The notes: a model not told the origin generated them from the sequence alone. Positions 1-5,140 are shown, counted from the stretch's first letter. The stretch is 5,600 nt of DNA from Tychonema litorale BBK16 (GCF_021648855.1 NZ_JAKJHX010000090.1:16510-22109); one strand, 5' to 3'. Translations and numbers: made by a program.

Positions 1-165
1 CTCTTGCTCCCCCCCTTGACAAAGGGAAGCCGACTCTTGCTCCCCCCCTTGACAAAGGGAAGCCGACTCTTGCTCCCCCCCTTGACAAGGGGAAGCCGAC
101 TCTTGCTCCCCCCCTTGACAAAGGGAAGCCGACTCTTGCTCCCCCCCTTGACAAGGGGGGGCTGG
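1..165. repeat. 33-bp tandem repeat, about 4.8 copies, inside a coding region
   Basis: Copies begin at 1, 34, 67, 100 and 133; the last breaks off into a longer palindrome. Each unit carries a seven-C tract, then TTGACAA, a short G tract and AAGCCGA. Copies are identical except for one A/G change at unit position 23 in the third, which points to recent amplification. 33 is a multiple of three, so on the minus strand each unit adds 11 residues without disturbing the ATPase frame. The array may extend past the left edge. Confidence 0.95.
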
Positions 166-963
166 GGGGGGTGCATTTTCAAACAGTAGTTTACACAGCT
201 TTTGAGTCAGAAACGGTTGCCCTCCAGTCCAATATAAGACCTCTCGCAAAACTTCTTGAGAACTATCTGTAAGCTCAGCCAACCCTGCGGCTAGGGGTTG
301 CGCTTCTGTTGTGTCAAAACCAGTCAATTCTATTGCTTTACCAATATTAAAAGGAGTGTTGCCACTAGCATTTTTATCGCGGCACAAATCCGTCGGCGAT
401 GCTACTCCTAAGAGTGCCCAAGTTAAGCGATCGAATTCTGGATTATTGGCACGTTTGTTGTAACACGATCGAATTAACGCAAAAAAATCGTCAGCGGGAA
501 AATCTAGGGCGAGAATGCTGTCAATTTCGTCAATAAAAATGACAATATTACTGGAAATATTGGCTAACAGTACAGTTTCGATGAATTCGCTTAATCTTTG
601 GACTGGGGCCAAAAAATTGCGATCGCGCCACCAAGTACGCACGTTGACAACATCAGACAGGTTAAAGTTATTTTCGAGAATGCGGAGAAGACCAGCATAC
701 CACTGTTCGGGAGTCACGCCACGGTTGCCAATTTCCGAAATGTCGATCGCAGCACAAGCAATTCCCTCACTTCTCAGTCGTTGAATTGTCCGCACCTGCA
801 AGCTAGATTTGCCCATTTGCCGAGAATTCAAAACATAACAAAATTCCCCGGCTTTCAATCCGTTATAAAAGTCGTCGTCTGCTTGCCGCTTAACGTAATT
901 GGCAGAGTTATTTGTGAGACTGCCGCCGACTTGATAATAACTGGGTTTTGCGGTAGGATTCAT
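1..963 (-). CDS. AAA-like (AAA_35 type) NTPase, N-terminal part; runs off the left edge
   Basis: This is an ATPase-like protein of the AAA-like domain family common in cyanobacteria; the substrate and partner are unknown. From the ATG at 963-961 the frame stays open for 321 codons to base 1 with no stop. Residues 10-14 (YQVGG) and 22-27 (NYVKRQ) match the usual start of the family. Walker A is NSRQMGKSS (46-54), Walker B is VIFIDEID (141-148), and a GGQPFLTQKLCKLL block lies at 247-260. After residue 263 the sequence becomes low-complexity: a proline run (265-270), then 11-residue repeats around CQGGEQESAS to the edge, encoded by the 33-bp tandem repeat. The family usually continues with a conserved C-terminal half of the ATPase domain, often followed by WD40, TPR or effector domains; none of that is visible. 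There is no clear ribosome-binding site before the ATG. It is transcribed divergently from the folate-type gene at 1086. The family call is firm; the role is unknown. Confidence 0.9.
   Translation of the reverse strand, partial: MNPTAKPSYYQVGGSLTNNSANYVKRQADDDFYNGLKAGEFCYVLNSRQMGKSSLQVRTIQRLRSEGIACAAIDISEIGNRGVTPEQWYAGLLRILENNFNLSDVVNVRTWWRDRNFLAPVQRLSEFIETVLLANISSNIVIFIDEIDSILALDFPADDFFALIRSCYNKRANNPEFDRLTWALLGVASPTDLCRDKNASGNTPFNIGKAIELTGFDTTEAQPLAAGLAELTDSSQEVLREVLYWTGGQPFLTQKLCKLLFENAPPPAPPCQGGEQESASLCQGGEQESASPCQGGEQESASLCQGGEQESASLCQGGEQE
139..172. repeat. C/G palindrome, probable seed of the tandem array
   Basis: A run of seven C (141-147), TTGACAA, a run of seven G (155-161), CT and a run of eight G (164-171) form a strong palindrome. 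The minus-strand reading, C-run, AG, C-run, TTG, loop, then CAA and a G-run, has the same architecture as the core of the element at 3381-3412. That suggests both come from one dispersed cyanobacterial repeat family. Confidence 0.75.
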
Positions 964-987
964 ATAAGTTATTCGGTTATACAAAGG

Positions 988-1048
988 AACAGCGGCGGTT
1001 GAAACCGCTACTACACAAACAAAGTCTGCCTTCGCAGACTGAAGAATT
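988..1048. repeat. Dispersed hairpin repeat in the divergent promoter region
   Basis: Two small perfect hairpins lie side by side: GCGGT/ACCGC (995-999 and 1004-1008, loop TGAA) and AGTCTGC/GCAGACT (1023-1029 and 1034-1040, loop CTTC). From memory, this pair with its 'CTACTACACAAACAAAG' linker resembles an intergenic repeat common in Oscillatoriales genomes. It takes up half of the 122-bp gap between two divergent genes and lies in the 5' leader of the ATPase gene, where it could fold in the mRNA. Confidence 0.6.
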
Positions 1049-1062
1049 TAAGTAGAAAATTG

Positions 1063-1085
1063 TATGATATATTGTACCATATAAT
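1063..1085 (+). promoter_or_regulatory. AT-rich stretch with -10-like hexamers upstream of the folate-type gene
   Basis: TATGAT (1063-1068) and TATAAT (1080-1085) both look like -10 boxes, but no convincing -35 box sits at the right distance. The second abuts the ATG and could not serve that start with a normal leader. There is no Shine-Dalgarno sequence. This marks only the likely promoter area. Confidence 0.25.
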
Positions 1086-1832
1086 ATGAAAACTGATTGG
1101 ATTGGATATCATCACGACAAAGATAAGTTAAGAACGGAAATTTGGTCTTTGTTGAAACAGCAAGCCGCATCTGTTGGCGACTCATTTGGTCATATTCCCA
1201 ATTTTGTCGGTGCCGAATTGGCGGCCGAAAATTTGGCAGCTTTACCAATATGGCAACAAGCAAAAACGATTAAGTGCAATCCAGATTCGCCACAAATTCC
1301 GGTGCGGATGCGGGCTTTGCAAGACGGAAAACGGCTGTATATGGCAGTACCGCGCTTAACGGACGATCGCTGTTTTGTTGAGTTGACAGCCGAGGATTTG
1401 CAAAGGCAAAGTGTATCTATTGCTGAAAGTGCAATCGCCCGTAAAGCCCTGATTTGCGGCAAATTAGTAAGCTTTGAAGAAATGGAGCCGATCGATTTAG
1501 TAATAATCGGTTGTGTAGCGGTGGCGCGCAACGGTGGAAGAACCGGTAAAGGTGCAGGATTTGCGGATTTGGAATTGGCAATGCTGACAGAATTCGGGTT
1601 AGTAGAAATCGATACACCAATCGTGACAACAGTACATCCTTTGCAAGTAGTTGAAGATTGGCGTTTGCCAATGCAGGTTCACGATTGGGCGCTGAATTGG
1701 ATTGTGACTGCTGACGAGGTAATTGAAACTAATACGAGTTATCCGCGTCCAACTGGGTTAAACTGGGATAGTTTGCGATCGGAACAGTTGGAACAAATTC
1801 CGATTTTGCGAAAGTTGAGAGAGCAAGACTAG
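1086..1832 (+). CDS. 5-formyltetrahydrofolate cyclo-ligase family protein (COG0212-like, MTHFSD-type)
   Basis: The family's founding enzyme uses ATP to convert 5-formyl-THF to 5,10-methenyl-THF in the cytosol. This 248-residue protein has an N-terminal DKDKLRTEIWSLLKQQ helix (11-26) typical of the fold. It has a phosphate-binding-like loop GGRTGKGAGFADLE (150-163), which takes the place of the classic GxRLGxGxGYYD motif, and VTTVHPLQVV (180-189) and HDWALNWIVT (199-208) blocks. These blocks, and a length greater than the ~190 residues of standard cyclo-ligases, match the divergent branch that includes animal MTHFSD, whose catalytic activity is uncertain. I therefore avoid the symbol of the classic enzyme. 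The ATG at 1086 is the only sensible start and has no clear ribosome-binding site. A macro-domain gene remnant follows 47 bp downstream on the same strand, so the two may once have formed an operon. There is no strong terminator directly after the stop. Confidence 0.85.
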   Translation: MKTDWIGYHHDKDKLRTEIWSLLKQQAASVGDSFGHIPNFVGAELAAENLAALPIWQQAKTIKCNPDSPQIPVRMRALQDGKRLYMAVPRLTDDRCFVELTAEDLQRQSVSIAESAIARKALICGKLVSFEEMEPIDLVIIGCVAVARNGGRTGKGAGFADLELAMLTEFGLVEIDTPIVTTVHPLQVVEDWRLPMQVHDWALNWIVTADEVIETNTSYPRPTGLNWDSLRSEQLEQIPILRKLREQD

Positions 1833-1879
1833 ATAACGAGTTTTTTGCTATACTTGTCTAAAATTTACTATTGTAAGAT

Positions 1880-1999
1880 ATGAAAGTTATTTTGGGCGAC
1901 ATCACAAAGCTCAAAGTTGATGCGATGAATTGTAGGGACACGGCACTGCCGTCTCCTCCGTCTTCTCCGTTTATATCATTCCGATGCAAACGAAATTGA
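1880..1999 (+). pseudogene. Macro-domain (ADP-ribose-binding) gene stump, truncated after ~15 codons
   Basis: The ATG at 1880 opens a 39-codon frame. Its first 15 residues, MKVILGDITKLKVDA, match the conserved N-terminus of YmdB/AF1521-type macro domains, which bind ADP-ribose or deacetylate O-acetyl-ADP-ribose. The family continues with IVNAAN and a GGGGV loop. Here homology ends at about base 1925, where repeat DNA with an ACGGCA/TGCCGT palindrome (1940-1952) begins; the frame then reads 24 unrelated residues to TGA at 1997-1999. The adenine-contacting Asp of GDIT is kept, but the whole catalytic fold is gone. No remainder of the macro domain is seen downstream, so this looks like a deletion rather than a simple insertion. 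The short match makes the family call likely, not certain. Confidence 0.65.
1940..1952. repeat. Short palindrome at the break point of the macro-domain stump
   Basis: ACGGCA and TGCCGT flank a single C. With the preceding TTGTAGGGAC this resembles, from memory, the left half of a dispersed cyanobacterial repeat that reads TTGTAGGGACACGGCA and its mirror. The right half is missing and is replaced by a CTCC/CTTC-rich tract (1953-1969). Confidence 0.55.
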
Positions 2000-2004
2000 T
2001 ATAA
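1971..2004. repeat. Hairpin module, left copy
   Basis: TTATATCA (1971-1978) pairs with TGATATAA (1997-2004), and the stem continues imperfectly through TTCCG against CGAAAT. The central ATTCCGATGCAAACG closely resembles ATTCCGATTCAACCG in the hairpin at 2232-2266. Both copies are preceded by a pyrimidine-rich CTC.GCG/CTCCGT tract, so this is one repeat module present twice. Confidence 0.6.
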
Positions 2005-2006
2005 TT

Positions 2007-2165
2007 TCATAATATATCTAATTTGCGGCCAAAATGCGCCAGATAATGAAAGCTGTAAAACCTAGATAACCAAACACGGTAATCCAGTCTAGCCAATTGT
2101 CGGAAGTTATCAAAAAAATATCGTTCACGGGCACCGTTCAACTGATTATTAATTACAGAAATCAT
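2007..2165 (-). pseudogene. Small single-helix membrane protein gene, apparently frameshifted
   Basis: The ATG at 2165-2163 opens a 52-codon frame to TGA at 2007. Its first half reads like a normal protein (MISVINNQLNGARERYFFDN, then FRQ, residues 1-23), but its second half is an odd, His/Arg/Tyr-rich tail. From about base 2100 the next frame carries a convincing ending, WLDWITVFGYLGF, TAFIIWRILAAN and a TAG at 2018-2020, which looks like one membrane helix. Removing a single T from the CAATTGG near 2097-2103 joins the halves into a coherent 48-residue protein (FRQ-WLDW). I infer a one-base insertion that broke the gene, or a sequencing error. An intact alternative is a 38-residue protein from GTG at 2134-2132 to 2018, which has no ribosome-binding site. 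I do not recognise the family. A weak GGA lies about 8 nt before the ATG. Confidence 0.45.
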
Positions 2166-2205
2166 ACCAAATCCAGGTTAGTTATCCCATCTCTATCTTC
2201 TGGAG

Positions 2206-2232
2206 ACTCTGCGTGCTCTGCGTCCTCTGCGG
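2206..2232. repeat. Pyrimidine-rich CTCTGCG repeat
   Basis: CTCTGCG occurs twice in tandem-like spacing, with a closely related CTCTGCGG at the end; the tract ends exactly where the hairpin begins. The opposite strand reads as the CGCAGAG-type repeat widely scattered between cyanobacterial genes, which I recognise from memory. It lies upstream of the minus-strand small membrane-protein gene. Confidence 0.6.
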
Positions 2233-2266
2233 TTAAATAATTCCGATTCAACCGGAATTATTTAAC
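2232..2266. terminator. 14-bp perfect hairpin between convergent genes; repeat module, right copy, possible terminator
   Basis: The stem from G2232 to G2245 pairs without mismatch with C2253 to C2266, with a 7-base loop (ATTCAAC). On the plus strand a TTTTT run follows at 2271-2275, four bases after the stem, as in a rho-independent terminator. On the minus strand, downstream of the dioxygenase stop, no T run follows. Its core matches the left hairpin at 1971-2004, so it may be repeat DNA that happens to stop transcription. Confidence 0.5.
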
Positions 2267-2287
2267 TCGCTTTTTGGGAAAATTATA

Positions 2288-3310
2288 TTAATTTTTCTTC
2301 AGATTTGCCGTATGCTTAGTCAAGAAATTTAACAGTGCTTCTGCTTGTGGAGATGGCTGTAAACTGGCGTAAGAATAGCGATACAAACCTCTGCAAATCA
2401 GAGATAACCGCGTTGAAAAATCAAGCACTGATGGGATATCGACCATCACATCATCCACGGGTGGAATATCCCCTCGCTGACAATATACGGCATAGCTAAT
2501 TCGAGGCGATTTAGCCCGACTGCTGCTGCGGCTTCCCCAGTGAAAAACGTATTGATCCCAGCACGATAGAGTACCAGCTTGTGTAGGTAAAGCCCGGATA
2601 TCTTCTAAGGCAAATTTAGTAGCTTTTGTGTTGAGATTTTTGATAGCTTCCGCATACTCTGGATCGCGGTTTGCCGGTACCATGTACATACATGAATTGA
2701 GGGGATTAGCCTCAGTAATTGTCACCCAGAGTGTAAGCACTGTCGGCATACCGTTGGAGTCTATAGTATTTTCGTACTCGGCGTCGCGGTGAGGCTCAAA
2801 TCCTTTGCCGCTGTCAGAAGTTTCTATGTAATAAACCCAAAAATTTGGAACTAGCTTGTAGCCGTTTCCCAGAATTCCTGTCAAGGTTGAGTTGAAGTAA
2901 CCAAATGTTTGATAAAAAACATCGTAGACGAGGGCAAACATTGTCGGAAACCCTGCTTTTCGGACGTTTTCTATACAGTCGCGCATCTGGTGAATAGTAG
3001 CAGCAGGTATTACGGGAGGTGTTTGGAAATAGCCTTCTTCTCGCAGTTGCAGCGCGTACTCGTCAATTTCTGCTTGTTTGACTCCCGAAAATTCTGAAAA
3101 TCCTTGAAAAGGTCGCTCGGAAATAGTTAAATTGGGGTTGAGATTGCGCCAGTAGTTAATATCTTCTGCTTGTGGCAGAAGTGGAATTAATTTATCTAAG
3201 TCAAGAGACTTTCTCAGAGTGACGGTTTCTTCAGTCATCGGTCTTATTTTACGTTGATACTGGACAGGGGAAAGCCGGGACGATCGCTTTTTTGCGATAT
3301 TTGTGCTCAT
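2288..3310 (-). CDS. Phytanoyl-CoA dioxygenase (PhyH) family protein
   Basis: This is a predicted cytosolic Fe(II)/2-oxoglutarate oxygenase that would hydroxylate a small-molecule or lipid-like substrate; the substrate cannot be told from sequence. The 340 residues contain the metal triad: HRD at 174-176 (EPHRDAEY), giving His174 and Asp176, and a distal His257 in VFHWGSRSS. Arg270 in SPRISYAVYCQRG is the expected 2-oxoglutarate carboxylate contact. VLTLWVTITEANPLNSCMYM (191-210) is the usual core strand region before the family's 'GTLSCWD' turn (246-252). The N-terminus (1-25) is Ser/Arg/Lys-rich and outside the fold. The chosen ATG has a strong G-rich ribosome site (GGGGGAAAG just upstream), whereas a second Met at residue 25 has none, so I keep the long form. 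The upstream neighbour on the same strand is the HTH-TIR-AAA gene, but a 149-bp hairpin-rich element separates them, so co-transcription is doubtful. Confidence 0.88.
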   Translation of the reverse strand: MSTNIAKKRSSRLSPVQYQRKIRPMTEETVTLRKSLDLDKLIPLLPQAEDINYWRNLNPNLTISERPFQGFSEFSGVKQAEIDEYALQLREEGYFQTPPVIPAATIHQMRDCIENVRKAGFPTMFALVYDVFYQTFGYFNSTLTGILGNGYKLVPNFWVYYIETSDSGKGFEPHRDAEYENTIDSNGMPTVLTLWVTITEANPLNSCMYMVPANRDPEYAEAIKNLNTKATKFALEDIRALPTQAGTLSCWDQYVFHWGSRSSSRAKSPRISYAVYCQRGDIPPVDDVMVDIPSVLDFSTRLSLICRGLYRYSYASLQPSPQAEALLNFLTKHTANLKKN

Positions 3311-3322
3311 CTTTCCCCCACT
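3311..3322 (-). promoter_or_regulatory. Ribosome-binding site of the dioxygenase gene
   Basis: On the minus strand a GTGGGGGAAAG stretch directly precedes the ATG at 3310. The purine run supports this start over the internal Met codon 24 residues later. Confidence 0.5.
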
Positions 3323-3346
3323 GCTGATTTTACATCATTAACGAGC

Positions 3347-3495
3347 TAATACCAATTTTTTATGAGGCTGCATAGAATCTGATCCCCCCTAGCCCCCCTT
3401 AATAAGGGGGGGACAAGATTCTTCTCAAAGTCCCCCTTCTTAAGGGGGATTTAGGGGGATCGAGATATGTGCAACTTCACATTAAATTGGTATAA
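3347..3495. mobile_element. MITE-like non-coding element with ~60-bp imperfect terminal inverted repeats
   Basis: The left arm begins TAATACCAATTT and the right arm, read on the opposite strand, begins TTATACCAATTT. The arms then stay alignable through TGAGGCTGCA / TGAAGTTGCA, GATCCCCC, and C-run-TTAA. Inside are two further hairpins: CCCCCCTT/AAGGGGGG (3393-3400 and 3404-3411, loop AAT) and TCCCCCTT/AAGGGGGA (3431-3438 and 3442-3449, loop CTT). There is no reading frame of note. About 149 bp with paired ends fits a miniature element moved by a transposase elsewhere. It may also reduce read-through from the upstream ATPase gene into the dioxygenase gene. No clear target-site duplication longer than two bases is seen. 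Confidence 0.75.
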
Positions 3496-3504
3496 GATCT
3501 CCAA

Positions 3505-5040
3505 TTAATTAACTTCCAAATTAGTTCTAAAATATTGCCGATACAACTCACACCTCGGCACGCACTCGTTTCCCTGCAACTTCACCAACCCCAAACTATC
3601 CAATTTAAACGCCTGCATCGCCTTTAATTGCACGGGAGAATCCGACGCCACAATCTCTCTCATCCCCGCAGCTAACTCTGGATATTCTTCTAAATTCCAC
3701 AATTGACGACGCAAATGATCGCTGTAGATGCCGGAATCGGCGATCCTCTTCGAGGGCTTCGCTAACGCACTTTCTTTTAATTCATCAAGTGTCAAATCCG
3801 AACGCGAAATGTGATATAATGCAACTCGCACTAAATAAGGATGTCCGCCGACAATTGCCATCAATTTATCAACTTCGGCATCCGACCAATTCAAATTGTG
3901 GCGCGCTGCTAAATCTTGGATTTGCACAGCATTGAATTCTGGTAAATCTACGGGTAATCCGACGTTGAAAGGCGATTGATTGATGTTCATCGGAATGTAA
4001 ACTTCGGTGGAATGAACTATAATTAATCGCAGTTTTTTCCAGATGTCGCGTCGCTTCGATTCTTCGTGCCAAGCCCGCAGCAATCCCAAAAAGTCTTCGG
4101 CAATGTCGGGATACTGAAAAACGCGATCGATCTCGTCTAATCCTAACACTAAAGGAGTGTCGATTTGCGGCAGGAGATGTTTTTCAAAGTAATCTTTGCA
4201 ATTGACTTTGCTACCAAAAATTTCATCCCAATAATCGTCGAGTTGATTGGGTATATTTAACTCTCGCCCGACATAGGCACAAAACCACTTGAGAAATTTA
4301 TCGAGATTGGCAAATACAGTTTTATCAACTAATTGAAAAGTTAGCGGAACTGTGCGATAATCTTGACAGGATGCATGGTTCAAGATTCTTGCCATTAAAG
4401 AGGTTTTTCCCATTTGTCGGGGAGCTTTTATTCTAATTAAAGCGCTGGGTTGTAAGATGGTTTGATAGCAGCGTTCTTCGATGGGATGACGTTCTACATA
4501 AAATTGAGATGCCACATCGACTTGTCCTCCCGGTAATTCCGGTTCGGATGCAGCTAAAGGAACATTTTGGCTAGTAATTTCTAATACTTGGTTTGGTGTT
4601 AAATCTTTAGTAAAAACTGTATGCCCGATCGCACTTAAGGCAGTTTCTAACTGTTTTCCCAATTCGCGATCGGGTTCGGTGCCCTGATAGCTGATAAAAA
4701 TATTCACACTTCGATTGCGATCGGCTGTTTCCTCCGTAGGTAGCAAATCACTCCGCTCATCCATATCTTCAGCATCATCTAGTTTAGCCGATCGATGGTC
4801 GATATTGGTCAAAGTCAAATCAAAAGCAGCAAACAACCGCCGAATTTTACTGAGATCCGCACCTTCTCTACCCTGCCGAATTTTGCTGACTGTATCGGAA
4901 CCAACGCCACACTCAGCCTCGATTTCTGTCAGAGTACCTCTAATGTTATATCGGTCAGACCATTCTTGGATCGCCTCATTGAGCTTCTTTAAGCCCGTGG
5001 CGGTGAGAACTCGACCGCGATCGCGTTTTGACTTGATCAC
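3505..5040 (-). CDS. HTH - truncated TIR - AAA-like ATPase protein
   Basis: This 511-residue cytosolic protein has three parts. Residues 1-82 are a DNA-binding-like segment with a helix-turn-helix at 36-57 (TLTEIEAECGVGSDTVSKIR). Residues 112-147 match the start of a TIR domain (NIFISYQGTEPDRELGKQLE, then GHTVF). Residues 170-505 are an AAA_35-like ATPase with Walker A APRQMGKTS (206-214), Walker B LVLGLDEID (297-305), a sensor-like IIVHSTEVYIPMN (340-352) and GGHPYLVRVALYH (398-410). Cyanobacterial relatives, as I recall them, carry a TIR domain of about 140 residues. Here roughly 100 are missing after 'VFTKD', including the helix with the NADase glutamate. The start is GTG at 5040-5038: upstream the frame holds only an ATT before a stop, and there is no clear ribosome site. 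Residues ~424-435 appear to be an in-frame repeat insertion. The family may act in signalling or defence; this is unproven. The HTH suggests DNA binding, possibly at its own promoter region. Confidence 0.88.
   Translation of the reverse strand: MIKSKRDRGRVLTATGLKKLNEAIQEWSDRYNIRGTLTEIEAECGVGSDTVSKIRQGREGADLSKIRRLFAAFDLTLTNIDHRSAKLDDAEDMDERSDLLPTEETADRNRSVNIFISYQGTEPDRELGKQLETALSAIGHTVFTKDLTPNQVLEITSQNVPLAASEPELPGGQVDVASQFYVERHPIEERCYQTILQPSALIRIKAPRQMGKTSLMARILNHASCQDYRTVPLTFQLVDKTVFANLDKFLKWFCAYVGRELNIPNQLDDYWDEIFGSKVNCKDYFEKHLLPQIDTPLVLGLDEIDRVFQYPDIAEDFLGLLRAWHEESKRRDIWKKLRLIIVHSTEVYIPMNINQSPFNVGLPVDLPEFNAVQIQDLAARHNLNWSDAEVDKLMAIVGGHPYLVRVALYHISRSDLTLDELKESALAKPSKRIADSGIYSDHLRRQLWNLEEYPELAAGMREIVASDSPVQLKAMQAFKLDSLGLVKLQGNECVPRCELYRQYFRTNLEVN
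3739..3769. repeat. Short palindromic repeat apparently inserted in frame in the ATPase gene
   Basis: On the minus strand the stretch reads TGCGTTAGCGAAGCC, CTCGAAGAGG, ATCGCC. It has the layout of a widespread cyanobacterial repeat (GCGTTAGCG.AGCC, small palindrome, .ATCGC), with the palindrome CCTC-TTC-GAGG at 3745-3755. It encodes A-L-A-K-P-S-K-R-I-A, between DELKES and the conserved GIYSDHLRR, a place where relatives I recall have a shorter linker. Confidence 0.5.
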
Positions 5041-5088
5041 TTCGATTGCAATAAAAGGAATGTAGGAAGTTTAACCCCTTAACTTCGT

Positions 5089-5106
5089 ATTTTAAGCGAT
5101 TTTAAG
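5089..5106. promoter_or_regulatory. Direct repeat ATTTTAAG x2, operator-like
   Basis: ATTTTAAG occurs at 5089-5096 and again at 5099-5106. The 10-bp start-to-start spacing would put both sites on one face of the helix. It lies about 50 bp upstream of the GTG of the HTH-containing ATPase gene. This is a candidate site for that protein or another regulator. Confidence 0.3.
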
Positions 5107-5126
5107 GAAGATAATCAGCCAGACCC

Positions 5127-5140
5127 AACTTAATTAAGTT
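5127..5140. promoter_or_regulatory. Perfect 14-bp palindrome AACTTAATTAAGTT, operator-like
   Basis: The sequence equals its own reverse complement. It sits between two divergently transcribed genes, 87 bp from one start and 167 bp from the other. A dimeric HTH protein could bind it. An AT-rich palindrome of this length can also arise by chance in such a spacer. Confidence 0.3.

Larger units (their letters stand above)
1833..2287. other. Gene-free, decayed region between convergent genes
   Basis: No intact gene of normal size fits here. The stretch holds a macro-domain gene stump, pyrimidine-rich repeat DNA, a hairpin, a probably frameshifted small membrane-protein gene, a second pyrimidine-rich tract and a second related hairpin, in that order. 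It looks like a mosaic of insertions and deletions rather than a plain spacer. Confidence 0.7.

Noticed and set aside
1..165. Possible CRISPR array
   Set aside because: The 33-bp units follow one another directly with no variable spacers, so it is a tandem repeat; no cas genes are present.
155..171. G-quadruplex
   Set aside because: Only two long G runs with a CT spacer are present. A quadruplex is possible on paper by splitting the runs, but a hairpin with the facing C run is the simpler reading.
4..189. Plus-strand frame encoding a leucine/proline-rich 11-residue repeat protein
   Set aside because: It is the shadow of the tandem repeat on the opposite strand of a convincing ATPase frame, has no ribosome site, and ends just beyond the repeat.
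515..1002. Two overlapping plus-strand frames
   Set aside because: Both lie antisense to the AAA-like ATPase, whose minus-strand frame has Walker motifs and family blocks across this whole stretch.
1048..1671. Minus-strand frames opposite the folate-type gene
   Set aside because: Low-complexity shadows with no family features; the plus-strand frame carries conserved motifs throughout.
2206..2266. tRNA-like T-arm (GATTCAACC inside a stem)
   Set aside because: The stem is 14 bp and fully paired with no acceptor, D or anticodon arm around it; it matches a repeat module instead.
4715..5065. Plus-strand frame, serine/arginine-rich
   Set aside because: Antisense shadow of the HTH and TIR part of the minus-strand gene, with no ribosome site.
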